In this document: positions 1 through 8,842 of the stretch, piece by piece
Position numbering within the stretch: position 1 is the stretch's first letter
Layout: each line of letters starts with the position of its first letter
Assembly (NCBI RefSeq): GCF_024655635.1
Contig: NZ_JANLGI010000016.1
Span: 1-64,000 of the forward strand
DNA: 64,000 nucleotides
Reading direction: 5' to 3'
DNA from: Allobosea sp. 47.2.35
GTDB taxonomy: Bacteria > Pseudomonadota > Alphaproteobacteria > Rhizobiales > Beijerinckiaceae
Notes under the pieces: generated by a model
Database searches by the model: none
What the model was told of the DNA's origin: nothing
The model's input: the letters and a program-made list of their open reading frames with translations, nothing else
Made by a program: the position numbers and the translations under genes

Positions 1-52
1 AGGGGGGCTAGCCTTCAACGCGATAAGGGGGCTGCGCTTCAATGCGATTTGA
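1..52. repeat. Two imperfect direct repeats abutting an IS fragment
   Basis: The first 52 bases hold two roughly 24-bp units, each starting with GGGGGCT and followed by a CTTCAA(C/T)GCGAT core. They differ at several positions. They stop exactly where the match to the IS copy at 15444 begins, so they are outside the element. Nothing else can be said because the window starts here; this could be the edge of a longer repeat or of an assembly piece. Confidence 0.4.
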
Positions 53-392
53 CAGGTCAGCGACTACACCGGTGCGGCCGCGCTGCTGGACGACCTGCCA
101 AAAGCGCAGTGGCTGCTCGGCGACCGCGGCTACGACGCCGACTGGTTCAGGGACGCTCTTCAGGCCAAGGGCATCCAGCCTTGCATCCCAGGCCGCAGGT
201 CGCACAACGAGCCCGTCCGGTACGATAAGCGCCGCTATCGGCGCCGCAGCCGCATCGAGATCATGTTCGGCCGCCTCAAAGACTGGCGCCGCGTCGCCAC
301 CGGCTACGATCGCTACCCTACGGCCTTCTTCTCCGCCATCGCCCTCGCTGCCACCGTCATCTTCTGGCTGTGATCAACGACTCCTGACTCTA
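53..392 (+). mobile_element. 3' fragment of IS5-family (IS427-like) element
   Basis: Bases 53-392 match 15444-15783, the last 340 bp of the complete element further right; the translated parts are identical. It carries the C-terminal part of the transposase (ending near 373), including the second Asp (in GDRGYDADW) and the Glu of the DDE triad, plus the right terminal repeat GACTCCTGACTCTA. The 5' two thirds are missing and replaced by unrelated repeats at 1-52, so this copy cannot make transposase. Same orientation as the complete copy; the two bracket the catabolic genes between them. Confidence 0.9.
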
Positions 393-462
393 GGCATCTC
401 CAGGACGGTGCGGATTGGCGCAGCGGGCGGATTGAGTGAGCCACAGGCCCGAATGTGGAGCG

Positions 463-482
463 CGGCTTGCGAAAGCAAGCCG
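463..482. other. Perfect 8-bp hairpin with GAAA tetraloop
   Basis: CGGCTTGC-GAAA-GCAAGCCG is a perfect inverted repeat closing a GNRA-type loop, in the 210-bp gap between the left IS fragment and the AraC-family gene. There is no T run after it, so it is a weak terminator candidate; it may act in a leader RNA. The rest of the gap shows no gene. Confidence 0.45.
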
Positions 483-602
483 ATACGAGGGCTGCTATCT
501 GTTGCACCCAACGAGCGGCCCCCTTGCGGTGGCCGGGAGCCGGCCACTACATTATCGCCTGAAAGACAATGAGCTGAAAATCAGCCTGGGCGAGGAAACG
601 GC

Positions 603-1448
603 ATGTCGGATGCCTTGCGCATCGCGCATGGAGCTTTCGGACGGGTGGCGCTGCTGGACATGGACCGGAGCCTGGTCCGGCACGCGCATCCCCATTGCCA
701 TGTCCTGCTCAAGGTGGATGGCGACGACACCCAGTTTCTCGTTGGCGACCATGTCGCCCCGCTGACAGGGGATCTCGCGGTGCTGGTCAACGCCTGGGAG
801 CCGCACGCCTATATCCATGACCCCAGGCGCAAGAACGCTCTGATCCTGGCGCTCTATATCGAGCCGGACTGGCTTCGCAGCTTCCGGCCGAACTGGGCCG
901 CCAGCGGTGCGCCCGGCTTCTTCGAGCACTCTGCCGGGGAAGTCACGGCCCATATTCGCCAGACCGCGCTCGATCTTGCCGCCGAGATGGTGCACGAACC
1001 CGGCGCGTCGCGGCGGCAGGAGCATCTGCTCTCGGAACTGATGATCGCCGTGATCGAGCGCTTCACGCCCTGGCGCTCGATTGGCGCTTCGCTGCGCGAG
1101 ATCGCCCGCTCCAACGCGGTCGACTGGCGTGTCGGCCGGGCCATCTCGCTGATGCGATCCAACCCTGCAGCCTCGCACAGCATCGACAAGCTTGCTAGGG
1201 AAGCCGGCCTTTCGCGAGCGCATTTCTTCCGCGTCTTCGAGGATTCGGTTGGCGTGACGCCGCATGTCTTCCTGAACGTGCTCAAGGTCGAGCTGGCTGT
1301 CGGAGCAATCGTCGAGGGCGACGAGACCTTCTCGACAATCGGAGACCGGCTCGGCTTCAGTGCCCCAGCGCACTTCACACGCTTCTTCCGCGACCATTGC
1401 AGCGTCGCCCCGAGCGAGTTTCGCCAGGTCGCTCGACTCGGCCGCTGA
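603..1448 (+). CDS. AraC-family transcriptional regulator
   Basis: 281 residues. The C-terminal region, about residues 190-277, has the paired helix-turn-helix motifs of the AraC/XylS family: IDKLAREAGLSRAHFFRVF for the first and IGDRLGFSAPAHFTRFF for the second. The N-terminal half has a cupin-like histidine-rich stretch (HAHPHCH near residue 27), the usual ligand-sensing part. A GAGG ribosome site precedes the ATG. It reads toward the molybdenum hydroxylase and acyl-CoA genes starting 175 bp downstream, so it is probably their activator. The ligand is unknown. The start is well placed and no damage is visible. Confidence 0.85.
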   Translation: MSDALRIAHGAFGRVALLDMDRSLVRHAHPHCHVLLKVDGDDTQFLVGDHVAPLTGDLAVLVNAWEPHAYIHDPRRKNALILALYIEPDWLRSFRPNWAASGAPGFFEHSAGEVTAHIRQTALDLAAEMVHEPGASRRQEHLLSELMIAVIERFTPWRSIGASLREIARSNAVDWRVGRAISLMRSNPAASHSIDKLAREAGLSRAHFFRVFEDSVGVTPHVFLNVLKVELAVGAIVEGDETFSTIGDRLGFSAPAHFTRFFRDHCSVAPSEFRQVARLGR

Positions 1449-1623
1449 TCGCGCTCGCCCGCCGGGGGCGTAATCCCGGCGTAGTTCTGCACTGTCCTGG
1501 ATTTCCTCGATTTTGAGACTTTTCGGTAAGCCGCGAGACTCCGCGGGATCGCGCCGCCACGCCTGATCGCAGAACCTAGCTCCCAGACGCCGTTCTCAAG
1601 AGCGTCCTCGGGAGCAGACGTCA

Positions 1624-4578
1624 GTGAAAATCGAAACCATTTCGTGGACCGGTCAATCTGTGGAGCGCGTCGAGGACGCGGCTCTGCTGACCGGCCGCGG
1701 GCGTTTCGTTGACGATCTCGGCACGAGGCCCGGTACCCTCCAGGCGGCGATTCTGCGCTCGCCTCACGCGCATGCCGACATTCTCGGGATCGACATTACC
1801 GCTGCTGCCGCCATGCCCGGCGTCGTGGCCGTCATCACCGGTCGCGACCTTGCAAAGCTCACTGCGCCCATGGTCGCGGGCCTCAAGGTCGCGGTCGAGA
1901 ACTGGCCGATGGCAGTCGAGCGCGCGCGCTATGTCGGCGAGCCCGTCGCCATCGTGGTGGCGCAGGATCGTTATCTCGCCGAGGACGCAGTCGACGCGGT
2001 CGAGGTCGAATACAGCGCGCTGCCCTGCGTCGTCGATACGCTCGCGACTCTCGAGCCTGACGCGCCGTTGCTGCATGAGAGAGCTGGCGCCAACCTCGTC
2101 AGCGACCGGCATTTTCGCTACGGCGACCCTGAGGCGGCCTTCGCCAAAGCCGAGCATCAGGTTTCCGTCTCCATCGCCTATCCGCGCAACACCGGCGCGC
2201 CGATGGAGACCTTTGGCGTCGTCGCCGAATACGATCCTCATGAAGACGCCTACGACATCCTCGCCAATTTCCAGGGCCCCTTCAGCATCCATGCGGTGCT
2301 TGCGCGCTGCCTGAAGGTTCCCGGCAACCGCCTGCGGTTGCGCATGCCGCCGGATTCGGGCGGCAGCTTCGGCGTCAAGCAGGGCGTCGCGCCCTACGCC
2401 GTACTGATCGGCATTGCCGCGCGCATTGCCGGCCGGCCGGTGAAATGGATCGAGGACCGGCTCGAACATCTGGGCGCGGCCGTCGCCGCCACCAACCGCG
2501 TCACGACTTTGAAGGCCGCCGTCACGGCGGAGGGCCGCATCACCGCGCTGGACTGGGATCAGGTCGAGGATTGCGGCGCGTATCCGCGCGCCCCCGAGCC
2601 TGCCACGCTCTACCGCATGCATGGCAACATGACCGGGGCCTACGACATCCGGAATCTCGCCATCCGCAACCGCGTCGTGCTGACGAACAAGGCTCCGACG
2701 GGTCTCGTGCGCGGCTTTGGCGGCCCGCAGGTCTATTACGCGCTGGAGCGGCTGATGCAACGGATCGCGGTCGAGCTCGGGCTCGATCCGCTCAAGGTGA
2801 TCCGCGCCAACCTGATTCCGTTCGGCGCGTTTCCCTATCGCACGGCCTCGGGCGCGCTCTACGATTCCGGCGACTACGTCCAGGCCTTCGACCTCGCCTT
2901 GGCCGAGGGCCGGCTCGCCGAGCTTGAGGCTCGTCGCGATGCCGCCCGTGCCGCCGGCAGGCGCTACGGCATCGGCTTTGCCGCTGCTGTCGAACCCAGC
3001 GTCTCCAATATGGGCTACATCACCACTGTTCTGACCGCCGCCGAGCGGAAAAAGGCCGGGCCGAAGAACGGTGCCCAGGCCACCGCGACGGTGTCGCTCG
3101 ATCCGGTCGGCTCGGTCAGCGTCCATGTCGCTTCGGTACCGCAGGGCCAGGGCCACCGCACCGTGCTGGCGCAGGTCGTCGCCGATGTTTTCGGCCTGTC
3201 GCACCATGACGTCCGTATCGTCGCCGATCTCGATACGGGCAAGGACGCCTGGTCGATCGCCTCGGGCAACTACTCCAGCCGCTTCGCCGCCGCTGTCGCC
3301 GGCACTGCCCATCTCGCCGCCACCCGCCTGCGCGACAAGCTCGGCTTGATCGCGGCAAGCCAGCTGGGTGCCGATCCAGGTCAGATCGGATTCGCCGGTG
3401 GCGCGGTCTTCGCCAAGGGCCAACCCGACAAGACGATCCCATTCGGCCGCGTCGCGGCGTTGAGCCACTGGTCGCCGGCGCTGCTGCCCGCCGATATCGA
3501 CCAGGCGATCCGCGAGACTGCCTTCTGGACGCCGCCCGAGCTGTCTGCGCCGAGCGAGGACGATCAGGTCAATTCATCGCTTTGCCACGGCTTCATCTTC
3601 GATATGGCCGGTGTCGAGGTCGAGCCCGGAAGCGGCAAGGTCCGCATCGACCGCTACGTCACCATGCATGACTGTGGACGGATCCTGCATCCCGGCATGG
3701 TCGACGGACAGATCCGGGGCGGCTTCGCCCAGGCGCTGGGTGCGACGTTCTACGAGGAACTCGCCTATGCCGCTGACGGTGCCTTCCTGACCGGCACCTT
3801 CGCCGACTACCTGCTCCCAACGGCGACCGAGACGCCCGATATCGACATTCTGCATATCGAGACGCCGTCGCCCTTCACGCCGCTCGGCGCCAAGGGCGTC
3901 GGCGAAGGCAATTGCATGTCGACGCCGGTCTGCCTTGCCAATGCGGTCGCCGACGCGCTCGGCGTCGCGCAACTCGACCTTCCGCTGACGCCTGCCAGGG
4001 TCGCCGCCCTTGTCGCCGCGCCTGAGCCTTCGCTTCCCGCATCCCATCGGACGGCCGCGAAGACTGCCGTGACGGCAAAGCCCGGTGACCGCGCTTTGCG
4101 TGGCGAAGGGCAGGCCAAGGTTGCAGCGGGGCCGGACGCGGTCTGGGCGATGCTGCTCGATGTCGACACGCTCGCCTCGATCATCCCCGGCTGTCACGGC
4201 GTCAAGAAGCTGTCGGACACGCATTTCAAGGCCGATGTCACGCTGGGCGTCGGTCCCGTGAAGGGCCGCTACAAGGCCGAGATCAAGCTCTCCAATCTCG
4301 TCGCGCCGCAGGCCGCGACCCTGACCGGCTCGGTCTCGGGTGCGCTCGGCACCGGCGGCGGCTCGGGCCGCGTGATGCTGTCGCCGGGCGAGGGCGGTGG
4401 CACGCTCATCGCCTACACCTATGAGGCGGCCGTCGGTGGCAAGGTCGCCGCGATCGGAGGCCGGCTTCTTGACGGCGCCGCCAAGGCCATCATCGGCCAG
4501 TTCTTCGCGGCATTGGCGCGTAAGGCCTCGCCCTCCCGGCCCGGCTTTTTCGCCCGCCTGTTGCGGAGGCACGCATGA
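1624..4578 (+). CDS. Molybdenum hydroxylase large subunit fused to CoxG-like domain
   Basis: 984 residues with a GTG start preceded by GGGAG. Residues 1-790 form the molybdopterin-binding subunit of the xanthine dehydrogenase/aldehyde oxidase family, with GAKGVGEGN near 755-763 holding the conserved catalytic Glu. Residues about 822-970 form a separate CoxG-type SRPBCC domain joined by an Ala/Thr-rich linker. CO dehydrogenases carry a Cys-containing AYxCSFR active loop; this protein has VRGFGGPQ near 361-368, so it is not a CO oxidiser and more likely hydroxylates an aromatic or heteroaromatic compound. It overlaps the FAD subunit by 4 bp (ATGA). CoxG proteins are linked to maturation or membrane attachment; the fusion would keep that in one chain. 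Confidence 0.88.
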   Translation: MKIETISWTGQSVERVEDAALLTGRGRFVDDLGTRPGTLQAAILRSPHAHADILGIDITAAAAMPGVVAVITGRDLAKLTAPMVAGLKVAVENWPMAVERARYVGEPVAIVVAQDRYLAEDAVDAVEVEYSALPCVVDTLATLEPDAPLLHERAGANLVSDRHFRYGDPEAAFAKAEHQVSVSIAYPRNTGAPMETFGVVAEYDPHEDAYDILANFQGPFSIHAVLARCLKVPGNRLRLRMPPDSGGSFGVKQGVAPYAVLIGIAARIAGRPVKWIEDRLEHLGAAVAATNRVTTLKAAVTAEGRITALDWDQVEDCGAYPRAPEPATLYRMHGNMTGAYDIRNLAIRNRVVLTNKAPTGLVRGFGGPQVYYALERLMQRIAVELGLDPLKVIRANLIPFGAFPYRTASGALYDSGDYVQAFDLALAEGRLAELEARRDAARAAGRRYGIGFAAAVEPSVSNMGYITTVLTAAERKKAGPKNGAQATATVSLDPVGSVSVHVASVPQGQGHRTVLAQVVADVFGLSHHDVRIVADLDTGKDAWSIASGNYSSRFAAAVAGTAHLAATRLRDKLGLIAASQLGADPGQIGFAGGAVFAKGQPDKTIPFGRVAALSHWSPALLPADIDQAIRETAFWTPPELSAPSEDDQVNSSLCHGFIFDMAGVEVEPGSGKVRIDRYVTMHDCGRILHPGMVDGQIRGGFAQALGATFYEELAYAADGAFLTGTFADYLLPTATETPDIDILHIETPSPFTPLGAKGVGEGNCMSTPVCLANAVADALGVAQLDLPLTPARVAALVAAPEPSLPASHRTAAKTAVTAKPGDRALRGEGQAKVAAGPDAVWAMLLDVDTLASIIPGCHGVKKLSDTHFKADVTLGVGPVKGRYKAEIKLSNLVAPQAATLTGSVSGALGTGGGSGRVMLSPGEGGGTLIAYTYEAAVGGKVAAIGGRLLDGAAKAIIGQFFAALARKASPSRPGFFARLLRRHA

Positions 4579-5402
4579 AGCCCGCAGCCTTCGACTACAT
4601 TCGGGCCGGCGACCTCACGGAGGTGCTCGAGGCGCTCGACAAGCACGGTTCCGATGCTCGTATCATCGCTGGCGGCCAATCGCTGCTGCCGATGTTGAAC
4701 ATGCGCCTCGCCAAGCCGGCGGTGCTGATCGACATCATGAACATCGCTGGGCTCGACCGGATCGGGCGCGAGGGTGATGCGACCGTGGTGTCGGCCGGCG
4801 TCCGTCAGGCCGTACTGATGAGGCGTCCGGGCCTTGCCGGCGAACAGCCTCTGCTGGCGGCAGCGCTGCCCTGGCTCGGCCATTACCAGACTCGTGCACG
4901 AGGTACGGTCTGCGGCTCGGTCGCCCATGCCGATCCCAGCGCCGAGATCCCACTCTGCCTCGTCGCGCTCGATGGCGAGATCCGGCTGCGTTCGCGCCGC
5001 AAGCGGCGCAGCGTGAAGGCGAGCGAATTCTTCGGCGGCATGATGGTAACCGACAGGGGCGATGACGAGCTGATCGAGGCCGTCGCTTTTCCCGCCGCCA
5101 AACCAGGAAGCGGCTACGCCTTCCGCGAGGTCGCGCGCCGCCATGGCGACTTCGCCATCGTCGGCTGCGCAGCAGTCGTGACGGGCGACGCGATCCATCT
5201 CGCTGTCGCCGGCGTCGCCGACAAGCCCGAGCGTCGCAGCTTTCCCCTGCTCGACGGTTCTGCGCTCACCGACGCGCTGAACGTCTTCGCCTGGGAACTC
5301 GATGCCCGCGAGGATCTCCACGCCACCGCGCGGCTGCGGCGCGACCTCGTGCGCTCGCTCGGCCTGTCCACGATCGAGGAGGCCAAGCGATGCCGCGCCT
5401 GA
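4575..5402 (+). CDS. Molybdenum hydroxylase FAD-binding (medium) subunit
   Basis: 275 residues, the usual length for CoxM-type subunits. The FAD/pyrophosphate loop AGGQSLLPMLNMRLAKP is near residues 33-49 and the second FAD motif, TVCGSVAHADPSAEIP, near residue 112. It passes electrons from the 2Fe-2S subunit through FAD to an acceptor. Its ATG overlaps the stop of the large subunit and its 3' end overlaps the next gene by 13 bp, so the three subunits are translationally coupled. The order large-medium-small differs from the medium-small-large order common in cox operons but is known in this family. Confidence 0.9.
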   Translation: MKPAAFDYIRAGDLTEVLEALDKHGSDARIIAGGQSLLPMLNMRLAKPAVLIDIMNIAGLDRIGREGDATVVSAGVRQAVLMRRPGLAGEQPLLAAALPWLGHYQTRARGTVCGSVAHADPSAEIPLCLVALDGEIRLRSRRKRRSVKASEFFGGMMVTDRGDDELIEAVAFPAAKPGSGYAFREVARRHGDFAIVGCAAVVTGDAIHLAVAGVADKPERRSFPLLDGSALTDALNVFAWELDAREDLHATARLRRDLVRSLGLSTIEEAKRCRA

Positions 5403-5926
5403 ACGCCGCAAGCCTCCACCGTGTCGGCTTCACGCTGAACGGCAAACCGGTCTCGCTGGAGGCCGAGCCGCGCCTGCTTGCGACCGACGCCCTGCGCCAT
5501 GGCTTGGGCGCGACCGGCACTCATGTCGGCTGCGAGCACGGTGTCTGCGGTGCCTGCACGATCCAGATCGACGGCCAACCTGCCCGCGCGTGTCTCACGC
5601 TCGCAGTCCAGCTCGAAGGCCACGACGTTGCCACGGTCGAGGGGCTTGCGCCTGGTCAGGATAGACTTTCGGTGATGCAGGCTGCGTTCCGGCGCCATCA
5701 TGCGCTGCAATGCGGCTTCTGCACCGCAGGCATCCTGGTTTCGCTCGACGCCTATCTGCGCGAGGAGCCGGCCCCCAGCGAGCAGGCGCTGCGCGAGGTC
5801 GTCGGTGGCCATCTCTGCCGCTGCACCGGCTACACCCCCATCATCAGGGCGGCGCTCGAGGCCGCTGCCATCCTGCGGGGCGAGCCTGCGCCGCACTCTC
5901 AGGGTCGGGAGCCTGCCAATGTTTGA
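5390..5926 (+). CDS. Molybdenum hydroxylase 2Fe-2S (small) subunit
   Basis: 178 residues. The N-terminal plant-type 2Fe-2S cluster is bound by Cys48, Cys53, Cys56 and Cys68 (CEHGVCGAC, then RACL). The all-helical second domain has Cys108 and Cys111 (CGFC) and Cys143 and Cys145 (CRC). All eight ligands are present, so the electron path from the molybdenum site to FAD looks intact. The tail after about residue 165 is slightly longer than in most homologues. The end overlaps the ligase start by 8 bp. Confidence 0.92.
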   Translation: MPRLNAASLHRVGFTLNGKPVSLEAEPRLLATDALRHGLGATGTHVGCEHGVCGACTIQIDGQPARACLTLAVQLEGHDVATVEGLAPGQDRLSVMQAAFRRHHALQCGFCTAGILVSLDAYLREEPAPSEQALREVVGGHLCRCTGYTPIIRAALEAAAILRGEPAPHSQGREPANV

Positions 5927-7463
5927 CCTCGGCACCAGCTTCATGGCGAGCGCGGCACGGGACCCCGATGCGCTTGCCATCGTCGACGGCGACGTCCGCC
6001 TGACCTATGCGCATTGGCTCGACAAAATTTCGTCGCTGGTCTCTGCATTCGATGGCATGGGCCTGAAAGCCGGCGATCACCTCGTCACCGTGCTCCAGAA
6101 CCGCTGGGAAGCGGCGAGCCTGCACTGGGCCTGCCAGTTTGCCGGGCTGACGATCACGCCGATCAACTGGCGCGCGAAGCCAGATGAGATCGACTTCGTT
6201 CTGGAGAACTGCGACGCCAAGGCCATCGCCTTCGAGGCCGTCGCAAGCCAGTCGATGACCGAAAGCCAAAGGGCGGTCGCAATCCCGCGGATTGCTGTCG
6301 GCGCCGATGCCGGGCGGGCCGAACTGACCTTCGCCGAAATGATCGCGGTAGCGGCGCCCGTTGCCAAGCCGCGCGTGGCGGCCGACGCCCTGTCGCTGAT
6401 GCTTTACACGTCGGGCACCACCGCCAAGCCCAAGGGCGTACCGCGCCGGCACCGGGCCGAGCGCATGGCGGGCCTCGCCCACGTCGCCCAGAACCTCTAT
6501 GGCCGCGGCGAACGCACGCTTGGCGTGATGCCGCTCTATCACACCATGGGCGTGCGCTCGCTCATCGCCATGTCGCTGATCGGCGGCGTCTTCGTCTGCC
6601 TGCCGCGCTTCGACGTGACCAGGGCACTGGAGCTGATCGAGGCGGAGGGCATCAGCAACCTCTACCTTGTGCCGACGCTGTATCATGACGTCGTCCACCA
6701 CCCGCGCTTCGCGCAGACCAACGTCTCCAGCGTCCGCAAGCTCGGCTTCGCCGGCGCGCCGATGACGGACGGTCTGCTCGGCCAGCTGACGGACGCCTTC
6801 TCCCCCGAGCTCTTCGTCAACCATTACGGTTCGTCGGAAATCTACACCTTCACCATCAACCAGAAAGCCGCTGAAAAGCCGGGCTCGGCCGGCAAGGCCG
6901 GCCTCAACCAGTTGATCCGGGTGGTCAAGCTCGGGGCGAAATCGGCCCATGAAATCGCAGCGCCCGGCGAGGAGGGCGAGATCGTCGCGCTCGCCGCGAG
7001 CGACGAGGCTTTCGAGGGCTACTGGAAGCGCCCCGAAGCCGACGCCAAGTCGCTGCGCGACGGCTGGTATTTCACGGGCGACACCGGATATTTCGACGCC
7101 GACGGTGATCTCTACGTCTCCGGCCGCGTCGACGACATGATCATCACCGGGGGCGAGAACGTCTCGCCGGTCGAGATCGAGAGCTGCCTGTCGCTGCATC
7201 CCGGCGTGTTGGAGGTTGCGGTCGTCGGCCTGCCCGACGAGCGCTGGGGCAAGGTCGTCGTCGCCTTCGTCCAGCGTAAGGGCGCGGTCACAGCCGAAGA
7301 GCTCGATGCCCATTGCAAGGCGACGGGGCTCGCCAACTTCAAGCGGCCGCGCCGCTTCGAATTCGTCAAGGCGATCCCGAAGTCGCCCGTCGGCAAGCTG
7401 CTGCGTCGCCAACTCGTCGCAGGCGAGTTCGAGCCCGAGTCCTCCGGCAGCGCCGCTGCCTGA
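5919..7463 (+). CDS. AMP-dependent acyl-CoA ligase
   Basis: 514 residues from the ATG at 5919, chosen because the protein then begins MFDLGTSFMASAARDPDAL as in this family; the frame is open further upstream. ANL-superfamily motifs are present in order: P-loop YTSGTTAKPKGV, YGSSE, the hinge region GWYFTGDTG, GRVDDMIITGGENV, and PKSPVGKLLRR with the catalytic Lys. It would activate a carboxylic acid to its CoA thioester via an acyl-adenylate. Next to a molybdenum hydroxylase, an enoyl-CoA hydratase homologue and a thioesterase it probably handles an aromatic or cyclic acid, but substrate choice cannot be inferred. It overlaps the iron-sulfur subunit. Confidence 0.85.
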   Translation: MFDLGTSFMASAARDPDALAIVDGDVRLTYAHWLDKISSLVSAFDGMGLKAGDHLVTVLQNRWEAASLHWACQFAGLTITPINWRAKPDEIDFVLENCDAKAIAFEAVASQSMTESQRAVAIPRIAVGADAGRAELTFAEMIAVAAPVAKPRVAADALSLMLYTSGTTAKPKGVPRRHRAERMAGLAHVAQNLYGRGERTLGVMPLYHTMGVRSLIAMSLIGGVFVCLPRFDVTRALELIEAEGISNLYLVPTLYHDVVHHPRFAQTNVSSVRKLGFAGAPMTDGLLGQLTDAFSPELFVNHYGSSEIYTFTINQKAAEKPGSAGKAGLNQLIRVVKLGAKSAHEIAAPGEEGEIVALAASDEAFEGYWKRPEADAKSLRDGWYFTGDTGYFDADGDLYVSGRVDDMIITGGENVSPVEIESCLSLHPGVLEVAVVGLPDERWGKVVVAFVQRKGAVTAEELDAHCKATGLANFKRPRRFEFVKAIPKSPVGKLLRRQLVAGEFEPESSGSAAA

Positions 7464-7521
7464 GATCGCAATTCAAGATCTCAAAACCCTGATCAGCACA
7501 TTCGCCAAAGAAAGGTTTCTC

Positions 7522-8325
7522 ATGAACGCCGTCACCCCGATCCACCCGGCCCTGATCGATCTGGATGGCTTCACCGTCGAGATCGATGCGGCTCGTGAGC
7601 GTGCCGACATCATCCTCAACCGCCCGCCGATGAACGTGATCTCGATGCCGCAGCGCGACCAGTTGCGAAAGGTCTTCGAAGCGCTCGATGAGGACGACCG
7701 CGTCCGCGTGATCGTGCTGCGCGCCGTTGGTGAGAACTTCTCCTCGGGCGGCTACATCAAGGGCTTCCTCGATGCCTCGCCAGAGCATGTCTCGAAGCTT
7801 GCCTGGAACATCGCCGCGCCGGCGCGCTGCGCCAAGCCGGTGGTCGTCGCCAATCGCGGCTATGCCTTCGGCGTCGGCTTCGAGATCTCGCTCGCCTGCG
7901 ATTTCCGCATCGTCTCGGAAACCTGCCAATACGCGCTGCCCGAGCAGAAACTCGGCCAGATCCCCGGTTCCGGAGGCTCGGCCCGGCTGCAGAAGATGGT
8001 CGGGATCACCCGCACCAAGGACATCGTGATGCGTTCGAAGCGCATTCCCGGTCGACAGGCCTATGACTGGGGCGTGGCGACAGAATGCGTGCCCGACAGC
8101 GAACTGGAAGCGGCGACGGACCGGCTGGTCGAGGAACTGCGCGGCTTCTCGCCGATGGCGCAGCGCACCGCCAAGAAGCTCCTCAACGATACCGAGGATT
8201 CGACCCTCTCGATTGCGATCGAGCTCGAGGGTCACTGCTACAGCCGCCTGCGCCAGTCGGACGACTTCCGCGAGGGCGTCGAGGCCTTCCACGCCAAGCG
8301 CGCGCCGAAGTTCATCGGAAGCTGA
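7522..8325 (+). CDS. Enoyl-CoA hydratase/isomerase family protein
   Basis: 267 residues from the ATG at 7522, 58 bp after the ligase; the A-rich AAAGAAAGG just upstream is the ribosome site. Crotonase-fold features: oxyanion-hole segment FSSGGYIKGF near residue 73, the GYAFGVGFEISLACD helix, and the LPEQKLGQIPGSGG loop with a catalytic-type Glu. The family covers hydratases, isomerases, ring-opening hydrolases and retro-aldol lyases, so the reaction is open. In this cluster it would act on the CoA ester made by the ligase. Confidence 0.85.
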   Translation: MNAVTPIHPALIDLDGFTVEIDAARERADIILNRPPMNVISMPQRDQLRKVFEALDEDDRVRVIVLRAVGENFSSGGYIKGFLDASPEHVSKLAWNIAAPARCAKPVVVANRGYAFGVGFEISLACDFRIVSETCQYALPEQKLGQIPGSGGSARLQKMVGITRTKDIVMRSKRIPGRQAYDWGVATECVPDSELEAATDRLVEELRGFSPMAQRTAKKLLNDTEDSTLSIAIELEGHCYSRLRQSDDFREGVEAFHAKRAPKFIGS

Positions 8326-8329
8326 TTCC

Positions 8330-8797
8330 ATGCAGCGCCCCGAAACACTGTGGAAGACTGCCTGGTCGCTCGATGATCTTGCGTTGCTGATGCGCGGGAC
8401 GTTCGCAGAGCAGCTCGGCATTCGCTTCATTGAGATCGGGGCCGACTGGTTGTCGGCGGACCTTTCCGTTCTTCCGGCGCAGGTGCAGGGCGTAGGCCTG
8501 ATGCAGGCTGGCGTCGCTCTTACCCTTGCCGAAGCGGTTGCCACGCTGGCGAGCCAGATGGCGGTCGAGGCCGAAACGCACAGCGTCTGCGGGCTCGACA
8601 TCAAGGCCAATCATTGCCGGCTCCTAAGCCCGGGCGAGACGATCCGTGCGACCGCCCGGCCGCTGTATCTCGGCCGTCAGACCCACGAATGGGAGGTCCA
8701 TATCGACGCGCGCGGCGGCGATCGGCTCGTCTGCGTCGCAAGGCTGACCACCGCCATAAAGACCCGCGCGGGAGAACCAGTCCGCGCGGCTGCCTAA
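8330..8797 (+). CDS. Hotdog-fold thioesterase (PaaI/YbgC-like)
   Basis: 155 residues, starting 4 bp after the hydratase stop. The pattern GVGLMQAGVALTLAEAVAT matches the central helix of PaaI-type hotdog thioesterases, where an acidic residue near this helix acts in hydrolysis; here a Glu (LAEA) takes the usual position. SPGETIRATARPLYLGR is the typical second strand region. It probably removes CoA from stalled or final intermediates of the acyl-CoA pathway encoded upstream. Substrate unknown. Confidence 0.8.
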   Translation: MQRPETLWKTAWSLDDLALLMRGTFAEQLGIRFIEIGADWLSADLSVLPAQVQGVGLMQAGVALTLAEAVATLASQMAVEAETHSVCGLDIKANHCRLLSPGETIRATARPLYLGRQTHEWEVHIDARGGDRLVCVARLTTAIKTRAGEPVRAAA

Positions 8798-8842
8798 GCC
8801 TTCACGATGACAACAACAAGCAAGACATAAAGGGAAACGACC

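Noticed and set aside
1-392. A complete second IS copy at the left edge
   Set aside because: Sequence before position 53 does not match the element, so only the last 340 bp are present.
1624-5926. Carbon monoxide dehydrogenase (coxLMS)
   Set aside because: The large subunit lacks the AYxCSFR active-site loop of CO oxidisers, so only the general molybdenum hydroxylase family is supported.
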